NCBI GenBank assembly: GCA_013361525.1
Contig: JABFXY010000027.1
Span: forward strand, 1-64,000
DNA length: 64,000 nucleotides
DNA from: Polyangiaceae bacterium
GTDB taxonomy: Bacteria; Myxococcota_A; Polyangia; Polyangiales; Polyangiaceae
Reading direction: 5' to 3'
In this document: in pieces, positions 19,701 through 28,641 of the stretch
How positions within the stretch are numbered: the first letter of the stretch is position 1
How the letters are laid out: each line of letters opens with the position of its first letter
Program-made: the position numbers and the translations under genes
Notes under the pieces: generated by a model
Database searches by the model: none
Told to the model about the DNA's origin: nothing
What the model saw: only the letters and a program-made list of their open reading frames with translations

Positions 19701-20518
19701 GATTCATCGTCCGCGGGCTTCTCATCGGAAGATCCCCGCCCTTTTTCGTCTTGTTTCGCGGCCGGCCCAAGCTCCTCGTACACGTCCGCGAGGGCTTTCT
19801 GCATCTTTTGGCGTGCGTGGAAGAGCCGGCTCATGATCGTTCCCTTCGAGACGCCCATCGCTTCGGCCATTTCCTCGTACGAGAGACCTTCGACTTCTCG
19901 CATGAGGATGACGGCACGGTGATAGGGCGGCAACGCATCGAGGGCCGACTGGATTCGCCCGGCCATTTCCTTGCGCCGCACGACGTCGACGGGATCGGCG
20001 CCGTCGATGCGCGAGACCAACGCGAGCTCACCTTCCGACTCTTCGGAGATGTTTCGCGATTCATCGAGCTCGGCCGCGCGGCGACCGGGCTTTCGCATGA
20101 GATCGATCGATAGGTTCGTGACGATGCGGTAGAGCCACGTGAAAAACGAAGAGCCTCCCTCGAAGGTCGCGAGACCTCGATACACACGGAGGAAAGCTTC
20201 TTGGACGATTTCACGGGCGTCGTTTTCATCTCGGACCAGACCAACGGCGATCGCGAAAGCTCGGCGGTGATGCCGATCGACGAGCTTCCGGAAGGCGGTC
20301 TGATCACCGGACTGGGCCTGGCTGATGAGAACCCGGTCCTCGTCGGCTTCCCGGGCTCGTTCCTCTTTCTTGGACGCCAGAGAATCCGCGCTATTCAGCG
20401 GAGTTTGGTTCTGTTGTCGCGCGGTTGCCGTTCGGTCGACGGACGCCGCCGTCTCGACCTTTTGGGGCCGCTCGGAAGGGTCCGAGCCTTTGCCGTTCGG
20501 CGACGCCGGAGAAGCCAC
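19697..20518 (-). CDS. ECF RNA polymerase sigma factor (RpoE-like)
   Basis: A 273-aa group IV sigma factor. Region 2 (about 70-140) has LVDRHHRRAFAIAVGLVRDE, AREIVQEAFLRVYRGL and FFTWLYRIVTNLSIDLMR. Region 4 (about 190-245) has LDALPPYHRAVILMREVEG, then LSYEEMAEAMGVSKGTIMSRL. A charged N-terminal extension of about 60 residues is unusual for an ECF sigma. GTG 20518 is the only plausible start. It precedes and overlaps its anti-sigma gene and follows the htrA-like gene by 91 bp, consistent with envelope-stress control. Confidence 0.93.
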   Translation of the reverse strand: MASPASPNGKGSDPSERPQKVETAASVDRTATARQQNQTPLNSADSLASKKEERAREADEDRVLISQAQSGDQTAFRKLVDRHHRRAFAIAVGLVRDENDAREIVQEAFLRVYRGLATFEGGSSFFTWLYRIVTNLSIDLMRKPGRRAAELDESRNISEESEGELALVSRIDGADPVDVVRRKEMAGRIQSALDALPPYHRAVILMREVEGLSYEEMAEAMGVSKGTIMSRLFHARQKMQKALADVYEELGPAAKQDEKGRGSSDEKPADDES

Positions 20519-20588
20519 GGGTGCCTTCGGGCTATAACACGGACGCCCTGATGCGGGCGCACACGACCCGCTATCGGGTGCGGAACCG

Positions 20589-20603
20589 CGGCTGGTACAG
20601 CCG
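20589..20603 (-). terminator. Small hairpin between htrA-like and sigma genes
   Basis: CGGCTG and CAGCCG flank a 3-base loop, starting 7 nt after the htrA-like stop on the minus strand. With no T-run it may partially attenuate read-through into the sigma gene. Confidence 0.35.
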
Positions 20604-20609
20604 GCAGGA

Positions 20610-21743
20610 CTAGTTGTCGGATTCGGGCAGCTCGGACAGGGTGACCTTCAGGTCGATTTCCTTGCGATCCCGAAGGACACGAACGGTGGCGGTCTGCCCC
20701 ACACCCGAGATGCTCGCGTACCAGCGCAGCTGATTCTGGTCGTCGATGGGCTTGCCGTTGAAGGCGACGATGACGTCGTCGACGGCGACCCCACCCTTGT
20801 CGGCCGGCCCACCGCCCTGAACGCCCTTGACCCACGCACCCTTGGTGGTCGAGCGACCGAGGCGAGCCGCGTGCTCGACTGTGACGTCGCCGACGATGAC
20901 ACCGATGGCGCTGCGACGAACCTTGCCGTCGCGGAGCAGCAGCGGAAGCAGCTGCTTGACCATGTTGATCGGGATCGCGAAGCCGATGTTGTTCGCGTTC
21001 GCGCGGATCGCCGCGTTGATCCCCACGACCTCACCCTTCAGGTTCAGGAGCGGCCCACCCGAGTTACCGGGGTTGATGCTCGCGTCGGTCTGCAGAAAGT
21101 CGAAGTACCCCGCGGGATCCAAGCCGAGGACGTCGTCGCGGGTGCGGCCTTTCGCGCTGAGGATGCCGGCGGAGACGGTGTGCGCGAGGCCGAAGGGGTT
21201 GCCGATCGCGACGACCCAATCGCCGACGAGCAGCTCGTCGGAGTCTCCGAGCGGCAGCGCAGGAAGGCTGGTCGCGTCGACCTTCAGCACGGCGACGTCG
21301 GTGCGCTTGTCGCTGCCGACGACCTTCGCGGGCAGGTCACGCCCGTCTTTGAAGCCGATCGTGATGTCGGTGGCCTGCTCGATGACGTGATGATTCGTGA
21401 GCAGGTAACCCGCAGGATCGTAGATGAACGCGGTGCCGAGCCCTTCTTTCAAGGTGCGCTCGCGACCGCCGACGTTCCCGCGCTGGACGGCCTTCACCGT
21501 CGCAACCGATGCGTCCGCCTGCGCGACGAGCGGCGCGAACGACATCGGCCGGCCTTGCATGTCGATGACAGCGGGCCGCTGGACCGGCGGCTGCGCGAGG
21601 ACCGACGGGATCGGCGGGGGCTCCGCGCCCTCATCGGTCTCCGCCGGCTCGCCCGACCCCTTGGATCCGAAGCTCCACTTGTCGGAGCACGCCGCCAACG
21701 CCAGGAGCAAAAACGCGACCATGACGGCGAGGCGATGCTTCAT
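20610..21743 (-). CDS. HtrA/DegP-like serine protease lipoprotein
   Basis: A 377-aa trypsin-fold protease with one PDZ domain, anchored as a lipoprotein (lipobox LAAC near residue 19 after MKHRLAVMVAFLLLALAAC). The catalytic triad is visible: His in LLTNHHVIEQ, Asp in KRTDVAVLKV and Ser in NPGNSGGPLLNL. The PDZ domain occupies about 280-375 with VQGGGPADKGGVAVDDVI. ATG 21743 is chosen for the signal sequence; the longer reading adds 21 polar residues. It probably degrades or refolds damaged envelope proteins. Its place between a chaperone group and an ECF sigma supports an envelope-stress operon. Confidence 0.93.
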   Translation of the reverse strand: MKHRLAVMVAFLLLALAACSDKWSFGSKGSGEPAETDEGAEPPPIPSVLAQPPVQRPAVIDMQGRPMSFAPLVAQADASVATVKAVQRGNVGGRERTLKEGLGTAFIYDPAGYLLTNHHVIEQATDITIGFKDGRDLPAKVVGSDKRTDVAVLKVDATSLPALPLGDSDELLVGDWVVAIGNPFGLAHTVSAGILSAKGRTRDDVLGLDPAGYFDFLQTDASINPGNSGGPLLNLKGEVVGINAAIRANANNIGFAIPINMVKQLLPLLLRDGKVRRSAIGVIVGDVTVEHAARLGRSTTKGAWVKGVQGGGPADKGGVAVDDVIVAFNGKPIDDQNQLRWYASISGVGQTATVRVLRDRKEIDLKVTLSELPESDN

Positions 21744-21836
21744 CTCGGCTGCTTCTCCTGCGGATTCGCTTCGCGCATTCGATTGCGCGACGAAAGGTTC
21801 CTTCACCCGCCCGGCCAGCCGCAGAACGCGACGAGT

Positions 21837-22100
21837 TTACGAGCGGGTGACCTCAGCGTAGCGCGACCTGAGGTCGATCAAAGCTTGGTCGAGGAGTCTT
21901 TCTTCGTCACCCGTAAGATTCCCCTTCGTCTTCTTCTGAAGGAGGATGAGAAGCTCGATGTTCTGTTGCGCGAGCTCGAAGTCGGGCTCGGCGCCGTCCG
22001 GCGACGGGGCATCCCCGAGGTGAACGTAGGTCGTCCCGATGATCCCGAGGATGAACGTCGAGAAGTCGAGCTGAGGAAGCTCGTCGCCGGGGCTGGACAT
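21837..22100 (-). CDS. DUF1844 family small protein
   Basis: An 87-aa protein matching the DUF1844 pattern: LDFSTFILGIIGTTYVHLGD at the start, a short Pro-rich turn, then ELAQQNIELLILLQKKTKG and a closing acidic helix. The biochemical function of the family is unknown; the first segment is hydrophobic enough for membrane association. The ATG overlaps the preceding stop codon by one base (TGATG), so it is coupled to the 69-aa gene upstream. Confidence 0.85.
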   Translation of the reverse strand: MSSPGDELPQLDFSTFILGIIGTTYVHLGDAPSPDGAEPDFELAQQNIELLILLQKKTKGNLTGDEERLLDQALIDLRSRYAEVTRS

Positions 22101-22309
22101 CAGTCTTCCTCGGGCAGGTCGGCCGTCGCCGACAGCGCGGGCTGACGAAGATCGATCGCGTCGCCGCGCTCGGCGCTGTCCGCGAGCTCCGCGAGGTGCT
22201 TCTCGAGCACCTTGGGGTCGAGGTGACCGCTCGCGAGGAAACGCTCGCGCACGCGGGAGTCGAGGGGGTTCGGACCGAACGTGTCGTTTTTCTTTGCGGG
22301 CTTGTTCAT
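22100..22309 (-). CDS. Small hydrophilic protein, unknown function
   Basis: A 69-aa, charged protein with no membrane segment and no family I recognise. The central RVRERFLASGHLDPKVLEKH suggests a short helical hairpin. ATG 22309 overlaps the stop of the SlyD-like gene (ATGA) and the gene ends on the DUF1844 start, so both ends support translation as part of the operon. Confidence 0.7.
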   Translation of the reverse strand: MNKPAKKNDTFGPNPLDSRVRERFLASGHLDPKVLEKHLAELADSAERGDAIDLRQPALSATADLPEED

Positions 22310-22911
22310 GACACTACCTTCTTCTTCGACGTGAGCGTGACGAGGTTCTCGGCGCCCTCGTGCTCGTGCTCGTGCGGCTCGTGCGCGTGGTCGTGGCCAC
22401 AGCCGCAAGGACCGTCGCCATCGAGATCTTCTTGGGCTTCCGCGATCTCTTCTTCGGTGGCGGGGCGCAGGGCGACGACGTCGACCTCGAAGCGCACGCG
22501 CTTGCCCGCGAGCGGGTGGTTGGTGTCGACGAGGAGCGAATCAGGACGCACCTCGATGACGCGCATCAGGATGTCGCCCTCGGGGCCGCTCGCCATCACT
22601 TCTTCGCCGACCTGCAGATCCTCGGAGCCCTCGAGCCCCTCTTTGTCGACCTCGATCACCCCGTCCTGCTCGTGCGGACCAAACGCGTCGTCGGGATCGG
22701 CGACGAGCGAGACGTGCGCGCCGGAAACCTGCCCCTCGAGCCCCTTCTCGAGCGCGGTGAAGACTTGGCCGTACCCGTGAACATACGTGTCCGTGAGATC
22801 TTCGGCGCAGGCCTCTGCCGCGGCGCCGGGACCTTCCTCGAAAATCGAGTAGCGGATCGTGACGTGGACGTCGGGTCCAACCTGCGTAGTCTCTTTCGAC
22901 GGGGCGTTCAC
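22306..22911 (-). CDS. SlyD-like FKBP-type peptidyl-prolyl isomerase
   Basis: A 201-aa protein of the SlyD/FKBP group, combining prolyl isomerase and insert-in-flap chaperone activity in the cytoplasm. It shows VHVTIRYSIFE at the start, YVHGYGQVFTALEKGLEGQ (FKBP core), DPDDAFGPHEQDGVIEVDK (flap region) and VDTNHPLAGKRVRFEV. The tail is Cys/His-rich (CGCGHDHAHEPHEHEHE), the metal-binding tail of SlyD that in enterobacteria serves nickel delivery. GTG 22911 follows AAGGAG. It leads the small-protein/htrA/sigma gene series. Confidence 0.9.
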   Translation of the reverse strand: MNAPSKETTQVGPDVHVTIRYSIFEEGPGAAAEACAEDLTDTYVHGYGQVFTALEKGLEGQVSGAHVSLVADPDDAFGPHEQDGVIEVDKEGLEGSEDLQVGEEVMASGPEGDILMRVIEVRPDSLLVDTNHPLAGKRVRFEVDVVALRPATEEEIAEAQEDLDGDGPCGCGHDHAHEPHEHEHEGAENLVTLTSKKKVVS

Positions 22912-23111
22912 TTGGCTCCTTCGTTCACCCGGGAAGCTCGGTGAACGGTTGTCGGTTCGTTCTCGGGCGTGCCGAACGAATTGCGAAGGGCGTTCCTATT
23001 CCAAGAACAGACCGCGTTCAAGCCGCCGGCTGCCGCTTCGTTGCGTCCAGGTGCGTCGAACGTCGGCTCGGTGGCGCTTGAGACTTCTTCATCGGCGCGT
23101 CTGGTTTGTCG

Positions 23112-24572
23112 ATGCTAAGACGGGTTTTCGATATGGAAGGGTCCCCCGTTGAACCGAGGGTCCCCGACGAGCCCAGCGCGCCACCAGCGCGAGCCGACAG
23201 GCAGATGGGTGATGTAGGGGGAGCCGGCAAACGCGAGCACGAGATCGTCGCGATCTCCACACCGCCTGCGGCAGGCTCCGCGCCCGCTGTAGCCAAACGT
23301 CCGGGCCCAGACCCGAACGCCGCGCGCGAGCAGCTCCGAAAAGAGCTGGGTCGCCAAGAAGGCGGCTTCAAATGGCTCCGCCGCCTCATCATCCTGCTGG
23401 TCATCGCCGGCGGCATTGCGGGCTTCGTCGCCTACCGAATCAAGCACGCGCCGCCACCGCCTCCGAAGTACGTCCTGACGGAGGTCACGAGCGGCGACGT
23501 CATCGAGTCGGTGCAATCGACCGGTCAGGTCAAGCCCGTCACCGAGGTGCAGATCGGCGCGCAGGTGTCCGGTCGCGTGACCAACGTGCTGGTCGACTTC
23601 AACTCCGTCGTGAAGCGGGGCGGCGTCCTCGCCGAGATCGATCCGACGCTCATCAGCGCCCAGATCGAGTCCACGTCCGCGCAGCTCGCGAGCAGCGGCG
23701 CATCGGTGAAGCGCGCCGAGGCGAACCTCGAGGCCGCTCGCATCCGTCTCGATCGCGCGAAGAAGCTCGTCAAAGAGAACGTCGGCAACCAGGCCGAGGT
23801 CGACACGGCGCAAGGCGCGTACGACGTCGCCGTCGCCGATCTCTCCGCCGCGCGGGCCTCCGTCTCGCAGACCAACGCGCAGCTCAAGCAATCGAAGACC
23901 AACCTCGAGTACACGAAGATCATCTCGCCGATCGACGGCGTCGTGATCAGCCGGTCCATCGACCCCGGTCAGACGGTGCAGGCGAGCTTCCAGGCGCCGA
24001 CGCTGTTCGTCCTCGCGCAGGATTTGTCGAAGATGCGCGTCTACGCGGACATCGACGAGGCCGACGTCGGGCGTGTCGTGGACGGGCTCGCCGCCGAGAT
24101 CAACGTCGACGCGTTCCCGTCGGTCAGCTTCAAAGGCAAGGTCGTGCAGGTTCGCCTCGCGCCCGTGACCCAGCAGGGTGTCGTCACCTACGCCGCGATC
24201 ATCGACGTCGACAACCCCGACTCGAAGCTCCGTCCCGGCATGACGGCGACCGTGACCATCACGAGCGGCGAGGCGAAAGGCGTGAAGCGCATCCCCAACG
24301 CGGCGCTTCGTTTTCGCCCCTCCCCGCCCCTCGACGAAGCGGGCAAGCCGATCCCGCAGGACCCGCTCCCGAAGCTCGGTCCCGGGCAGGGCCGCGTGTG
24401 GGTCCTCACCGACGAGACGCCCGGCAAAGAGAAGATCGAGCCGCGCATCGTCGAGATCGGGATCAGCGACGGTGTGAACACCGTGCTGAAGACGGATCTC
24501 GGTGACGCGAAGATCATCCGCGACGAGACCGACGCGGGCGCGGACAAGCAGAAGCGCAAGGGCGGCTTCTAA
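23112..24572 (+). CDS. MacA-like periplasmic adaptor of ABC efflux system
   Basis: A 486-aa membrane-fusion protein. About 85 polar residues precede a single membrane helix (RLIILLVIAGGIAGFVAYRI), an unusually long cytoplasmic N-terminus. The lipoyl half-motif QVKPVTEVQIGAQVSGRVTN, an alpha-hairpin (about 180-270) and the second lipoyl half (PIDGVVISRSIDPGQTVQA) follow, then beta-barrel and membrane-proximal domains. It links an inner-membrane ABC transporter to an outer-membrane channel. ATG 23112 is tentative: TTG 23106 and ATG 23133 are in frame and none has a clear ribosome site. The substrate is unknown. Confidence 0.88.
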   Translation: MLRRVFDMEGSPVEPRVPDEPSAPPARADRQMGDVGGAGKREHEIVAISTPPAAGSAPAVAKRPGPDPNAAREQLRKELGRQEGGFKWLRRLIILLVIAGGIAGFVAYRIKHAPPPPPKYVLTEVTSGDVIESVQSTGQVKPVTEVQIGAQVSGRVTNVLVDFNSVVKRGGVLAEIDPTLISAQIESTSAQLASSGASVKRAEANLEAARIRLDRAKKLVKENVGNQAEVDTAQGAYDVAVADLSAARASVSQTNAQLKQSKTNLEYTKIISPIDGVVISRSIDPGQTVQASFQAPTLFVLAQDLSKMRVYADIDEADVGRVVDGLAAEINVDAFPSVSFKGKVVQVRLAPVTQQGVVTYAAIIDVDNPDSKLRPGMTATVTITSGEAKGVKRIPNAALRFRPSPPLDEAGKPIPQDPLPKLGPGQGRVWVLTDETPGKEKIEPRIVEIGISDGVNTVLKTDLGDAKIIRDETDAGADKQKRKGGF

Positions 24573-24577
24573 GCCGC

Positions 24578-25333
24578 GTGGCGTCGATGGAACCGCCGCT
24601 CATCGAGCTCGCCGAGGTGAGCAAGGACTACGTCAGCGAAGCTGCCGTGGTCCGCGCGCTCCGGAGCGTCGATCTGGTGATCGAACGTGGCGACTTCGCT
24701 GCCATCGTCGGGCAGAGCGGCTCCGGCAAGAGCACGATGATGAACATCATCGGCTGCCTCGATCGGCCGACGCGCGGCCGATACGTCCTCGACGGCGTCG
24801 ACGTCACGACCCGCTCGAACGACGCGCGCGCGATCGTTCGCAACCGGCTCATCGGCTTCATTTTCCAGGGCTTCAACCTGCTCGCGAGAACCACCGCGCT
24901 CGAGAACGTCGAGCTTCCCCTCGTCTACCGCGGGGTCGGCTCGCGCGAGCGGCGCCGCATGGCCGTCGAGGCGCTGGAGTCGGTGGGCCTCGGCGAGCGC
25001 ATGCACCACACGCCGAATCAGCTGTCGGGCGGCCAGCAGCAACGCGTCGCGATCGCACGCGCGCTCGTGAGCAAACCGCCTCTTTTGCTCGCCGACGAGC
25101 CGACAGGAAACCTCGACACACGCACGAGCCTCGAGGTCCTGGACCTCCTTCAGAAGCTCAACACCCGCGGCATCACCATCGTGCTCGTCACCCACGAGCA
25201 GGACATCGCCGCCTGCGCGAAGCGCGTCATTCGAATGCTCGACGGCAGCGTGAAGAGCGACGTGCGCTCGACCCATCCGACCAACGCGGCCGAAGCGCTC
25301 GCGGCGCTCCCCGCACGGGAGGACGAGCGGTGA
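24578..25333 (+). CDS. ABC transporter ATPase, MacB/LolD type
   Basis: A 251-aa ATP-binding subunit. Walker A is [15 protein letters not shown] near 47, the Q-loop FIFQGFNLL, the signature [15 protein letters not shown] near 150, Walker [13 protein letters not shown] near 172 and the H-loop VTHEQDI. This matches the MacB/LolD/FtsE subfamily that powers mechanotransmission permeases. GTG 24578 lies 5 bp after the adaptor gene; its stop overlaps the GTG start of the first permease. Together they form an adaptor-ATPase-permease-permease operon. Confidence 0.94.
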   Translation: MASMEPPLIELAEVSKDYVSEAAVVRALRSVDLVIERGDFAAIVGQSGSGKSTMMNIIGCLDRPTRGRYVLDGVDVTTRSNDARAIVRNRLIGFIFQGFNLLARTTALENVELPLVYRGVGSRERRRMAVEALESVGLGERMHHTPNQLSGGQQQRVAIARALVSKPPLLLADEPTGNLDTRTSLEVLDLLQKLNTRGITIVLVTHEQDIAACAKRVIRMLDGSVKSDVRSTHPTNAAEALAALPAREDER

Positions 25334-26553
25334 GGATGATCTTCATTCCCGCCGTGCGGATCTCGTTCCGCGCGCTCTGGAAGGCGAAGGTTCGCGCCGC
25401 GCTCACCGTCCTGGGCATCCTCATCGGCGTCGCCGCCGTGGTGATCGTCGTCGCCCTCGGCAATGCCGTGCGCGGCCAGGTCATGGATCAGATCGCGACC
25501 CTCGGGGCGAACACGATCTACATCTTTCCCCAGGACACCCGAAGCTCCGGCGCTCGCACGCAGCCCCGCCCGCGGCTCACCGAAGAGGACGCCGCTGCGA
25601 TCTTGCAAGAGGCGACGAGCGTCGCGGCCATCACGCCGCAGAGCACCACACGCGCGCAGCTCGTGGTCGGCGATCGCAACTACTCGACATCGGTGCTGGG
25701 TGTCGGTGACTCGTTTTTCACCGTGATGGGTTTCGACGTGTCGGAAGGGTCTACCTTCTCGGCCACCGACTTCCGGACCAAAGCGAAGGTCGTCATCCTG
25801 GGCGAAACGGTCAAACGCGAGCTCTTCGGCTCGGGCGCGCCGATTGGCGAATACATCCGGATCGGCAAATACCCATTTCGCGTCATCGGCGTCCTGAAGT
25901 CGAAAGGGCAATCGCCTTTCGGCGAAGACCAAGACGACCGAATCCTCACACCGATTGGGACCTTCCGCGCACGCCTGCTCCCGAGCCCGCCCGGACGCGT
26001 GCAGATGTTGATCGCGCAGGCGAGCAGCGACCTCACCGTCGACCAAGCCGTCCGTCAGATCGAGCAGCTGCTCCGGCAGCGCCACAAGATCGATCCCGAA
26101 GACGAGCCCGACTTTTTGGTCCGTACACAAGCCGAAATCCGCAAAGCGAATGAGGAGTCGTTCGCGATGCTGACTGGAATTCTTTCGGCCATCGCCGGCA
26201 TCTCGCTCATCGTCGGTGGCATCGGCGTGATGAACGTCATGCTCGTATCCGTCACCGAGCGCACCCGTGAGATCGGGATTCGACTCGCCATCGGCGCGAG
26301 CGAAGCGGACATCCTCCTTCAATTCCTCGTCGAGGCCGTCGTCCTGAGCATGATCGGCGGCATCCTCGGCCTCGCGCTCGGCCTCGGCGTGAACGGCGCG
26401 CTCGCGTACGCCATCGGGTGGACGTTCTCGGTGCCCCCGGCGGCGGTGATCCTCGCGGTCGCGACGAGCGCGACCGTCGGCATCGTCTTCGGCTTCTTGC
26501 CTGCTCGCCGCGCCGCGAAGCTCGACCCCATCGACGCGCTGAGGCACGAATAA
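25330..26553 (+). CDS. FtsX/MacB-type ABC permease, first copy
   Basis: A 407-aa permease with the four-helix MacB plan: TM1 near 20-45 (LTVLGILIGVAAVVIVVALG), a large periplasmic domain (about 50-285), then three helices from ILSAIAGISLIVGGIGVMNV to the C-terminal PARRAAKLDPIDALRHE. The motif ERTREIGIRLAIGAS is the coupling segment of the family. GTG 25330 is preferred because GGGAGGA stands about seven bases upstream; it overlaps the ATPase stop. The next permease starts on its stop codon (TAATG). Confidence 0.93.
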   Translation: MRMIFIPAVRISFRALWKAKVRAALTVLGILIGVAAVVIVVALGNAVRGQVMDQIATLGANTIYIFPQDTRSSGARTQPRPRLTEEDAAAILQEATSVAAITPQSTTRAQLVVGDRNYSTSVLGVGDSFFTVMGFDVSEGSTFSATDFRTKAKVVILGETVKRELFGSGAPIGEYIRIGKYPFRVIGVLKSKGQSPFGEDQDDRILTPIGTFRARLLPSPPGRVQMLIAQASSDLTVDQAVRQIEQLLRQRHKIDPEDEPDFLVRTQAEIRKANEESFAMLTGILSAIAGISLIVGGIGVMNVMLVSVTERTREIGIRLAIGASEADILLQFLVEAVVLSMIGGILGLALGLGVNGALAYAIGWTFSVPPAAVILAVATSATVGIVFGFLPARRAAKLDPIDALRHE

Positions 26554-27779
26554 TGATCCTCGGCCGAGTCTGGTCGTCGTTTTTCCTCGCGCTGCGCGCG
26601 GTGCGCCGAAACAAGCTGCGCGCCGGGCTCACCACGCTCGGCATCATGATCGGCGTCGCCGCGGTCGTCACCGTCACCTCGCTCGCGAGCAGTGCACGCA
26701 CCGGCATGATGGAGCAGGTGAGCGCGCTCGGGAGCAACGCGCTGATGGTGTTTCCGCGCAGCTCGAAGGCTTCGGGCGCCCGCGACGGCACTGGTTCCAA
26801 GCTCAACGAGCTCGATGCGAAGGCGCTCGTCCGTGAATCGACGAGCATCGCATCCGCGGCGCCTTTTCTCCGCGCGTCGACCACGGCCGTTTACGAAGGC
26901 AACAACGCGACGACCTCGGTCATCGGCACGCGCATCGACTACTTCGCGATCCGCAATTGGAAGGCCAAATCGGGGGACCTCTGGCCGACCACCGCCGAGT
27001 CGGTCGGCGACAAAGTCGTCCTCATCGGAGTCGAGACCGCGCGCAAGCTGTTCGGCTCGATAGACCCCGTCGGCCGATCGATCCGAATCGGGCGCTTCTA
27101 TTTTCAAGTCCTCGGCGTCCTCGAGGAAAAAGGCCAGAGTCCTTTCGGGCAGAACCAAGACGAAGTCATCGTCATGCCGATTACGACGATGCGCTCGACG
27201 ATCGTGCGCGCGCGGCCGAACGAGACGCACGCCATCATGTTCAGCGCGACCAGCGCCGACACCTCCGGTCAGGCCAAGCGCCAAGCCGAGCTCATCCTCC
27301 GCGACAGGCACAAGATCAGCGAGGGTGAGGACGACGATTTCCAGGTCTACAGCCAAAACGAGTTCCAGAAGCTGCAAGACACGATCTTTGGGTTTCTCAC
27401 GATGTTGCTCGTCGGCGTCGCCGCGGTGTCCCTCCTCGTCGGCGGCATCGGTGTCATGAACATCATGCTCGTCAGCGTCGCCGAGCGTACGCGCGAGATC
27501 GGCATTCGAATGGCCATCGGCGCGCGCGAGGCGGACATCCTCGTCCAGTTCCTCGTCGAAGCCCTCGTGCTCGCCATGATCGGCGGCCTCTTGGGTACGC
27601 TGCTCGGCTATGGCCTGATCGCAGCATTCTCAGCTGCATTGAAATGGAAGATGAGCCTCGATATGGCCACGCTGGTCCTCGCACTCGGCGTCTCGAGCGC
27701 CATCGGCCTCATCTTCGGCTTCCTTCCCGCGCGGCGTGCGGCGCAGCTGGACCCGATCAAGGCGCTGGGTAGGGAGTAG
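26553..27779 (+). CDS. FtsX/MacB-type ABC permease, second copy
   Basis: A 408-aa paralogue of the preceding permease with the same layout: TM1 LTTLGIMIGVAAVVTVTSLA, a periplasmic domain, coupling motif ERTREIGIRMAIGAR and end PARRAAQLDPIKALGRE. Starting at ATG 26553 gives TAATG overlap, so translation is coupled. Two distinct single-domain permeases with one separate ATPase suggest a heterodimeric transporter rather than the fused homodimeric MacB. It is convergent with the AraC gene 17 bp away. Confidence 0.93.
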   Translation: MILGRVWSSFFLALRAVRRNKLRAGLTTLGIMIGVAAVVTVTSLASSARTGMMEQVSALGSNALMVFPRSSKASGARDGTGSKLNELDAKALVRESTSIASAAPFLRASTTAVYEGNNATTSVIGTRIDYFAIRNWKAKSGDLWPTTAESVGDKVVLIGVETARKLFGSIDPVGRSIRIGRFYFQVLGVLEEKGQSPFGQNQDEVIVMPITTMRSTIVRARPNETHAIMFSATSADTSGQAKRQAELILRDRHKISEGEDDDFQVYSQNEFQKLQDTIFGFLTMLLVGVAAVSLLVGGIGVMNIMLVSVAERTREIGIRMAIGAREADILVQFLVEALVLAMIGGLLGTLLGYGLIAAFSAALKWKMSLDMATLVLALGVSSAIGLIFGFLPARRAAQLDPIKALGRE

Positions 27780-27796
27780 GCTGCACCACAATCCGC

Positions 27797-28552
27797 TCAC
27801 CCCGTCGCATGAAAATAGCGCGCGGGTGACGTCCCCAATGCCTTCTTGAACATCACACCGAAGCTCGAGCCGCTGCCGTAGCCGAGGTCGAGCGCGACCT
27901 CGAGCGCGCTCGCGCCGCGTCCCAACATCTCGAGACTCCGCAACAAGCGCAGCTGCTGGCGCCATGCGCCGAAGGACAGGCCCGTCTCCGCAACGAACAT
28001 CCGCGCCAGGTGACGCGCGCTGGTCTTTGCGATGGACGCGAACGCTTCGAGGCCGCGGTCGTCCGCGGGTTCTTTCAACAAGGCTTCGCAGACGCGGCGT
28101 ACGCGCGCATCCTTCGGCAACGGGAGGTGGAGCGGCGCGGCGTCGACCTTCGAGAGCTCGTCGACGACGACGGCAAAGAGGCGCGCCTCGCGCCCACCCT
28201 TTCGCCACGTCCACGGTAGATCGACCGCGGCGTGCACGAGCTCGCGCAGGAGCGGGCCGACCGCGAGGACGCTCGTCGACGCCGGTAAGCCGCGGACGCG
28301 GCGCTCGTCGAAGTAGAGCGTCGCGAGCTGAAAGCGCTTGGCGCCGTCGACCTTGTGACGGTCGCCGCCCCGCACCCAGACCGCCCGCTGAGGAGGCACG
28401 ACGAAGAGACCGACCTCGGTCGTCACGGTGATGACGCCCTCGGCGGCATATACGAGCTGCCCGCGCGCATGGCGGTGGAACGCGCCGCGAAGCTCCGCGA
28501 AGTCTTCGCGAATGCCGACGATCGGCGCTGGTCCGTGGTCCGGGTTCGCCAT
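27797..28552 (-). CDS. AraC-family transcriptional regulator
   Basis: A 251-aa regulator with an N-terminal cupin-like sensor (HARGQLVYAAEGVITV, VVPPQRAVWVRGGDRHKV) and a C-terminal double helix-turn-helix (about 165-251): KTSARHLARMFVAETGLSF, then ALEVALDLGYGSGSSFGVMF, KKALGTSPARYF. Ligand and regulon are unknown. It is divergent from the beta-lactamase-fold lipoprotein gene with a 27-bp inverted repeat between them, so that gene is a candidate target. Confidence 0.93.
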   Translation of the reverse strand: MANPDHGPAPIVGIREDFAELRGAFHRHARGQLVYAAEGVITVTTEVGLFVVPPQRAVWVRGGDRHKVDGAKRFQLATLYFDERRVRGLPASTSVLAVGPLLRELVHAAVDLPWTWRKGGREARLFAVVVDELSKVDAAPLHLPLPKDARVRRVCEALLKEPADDRGLEAFASIAKTSARHLARMFVAETGLSFGAWRQQLRLLRSLEMLGRGASALEVALDLGYGSGSSFGVMFKKALGTSPARYFHATG

Positions 28553-28560
28553 GTCCGTTT

Positions 28561-28587
28561 CTCGATATAGCTCGTCATTCTATCGAG
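28561..28587. promoter_or_regulatory. Inverted repeat between AraC and lipoprotein genes
   Basis: CTCGATA (28561-28567) and TATCGAG (28581-28587) are perfect 7-bp arms 13 bp apart, in the 89-bp divergent region. It may be an operator shared by the two genes; AraC proteins more often bind direct repeats, so the link is tentative. Confidence 0.4.
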
Positions 28588-28641
28588 CGACAGGACGGCG
28601 CCGTCGTCGCATGTTTCGGGCCGTCCACAGGAGGTCCCGTC

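Noticed and set aside
21796..21801. GGAACC-type -35 for an ECF sigma before the htrA-like gene (minus strand)
   Set aside because: No matching -10 at a reasonable distance; too weak to report as a promoter.
24502..25329. Upstream extension of the first permease frame by 276 codons
   Set aside because: It overlaps the adaptor and the whole ATPase gene in another frame; the true start is GTG 25330.
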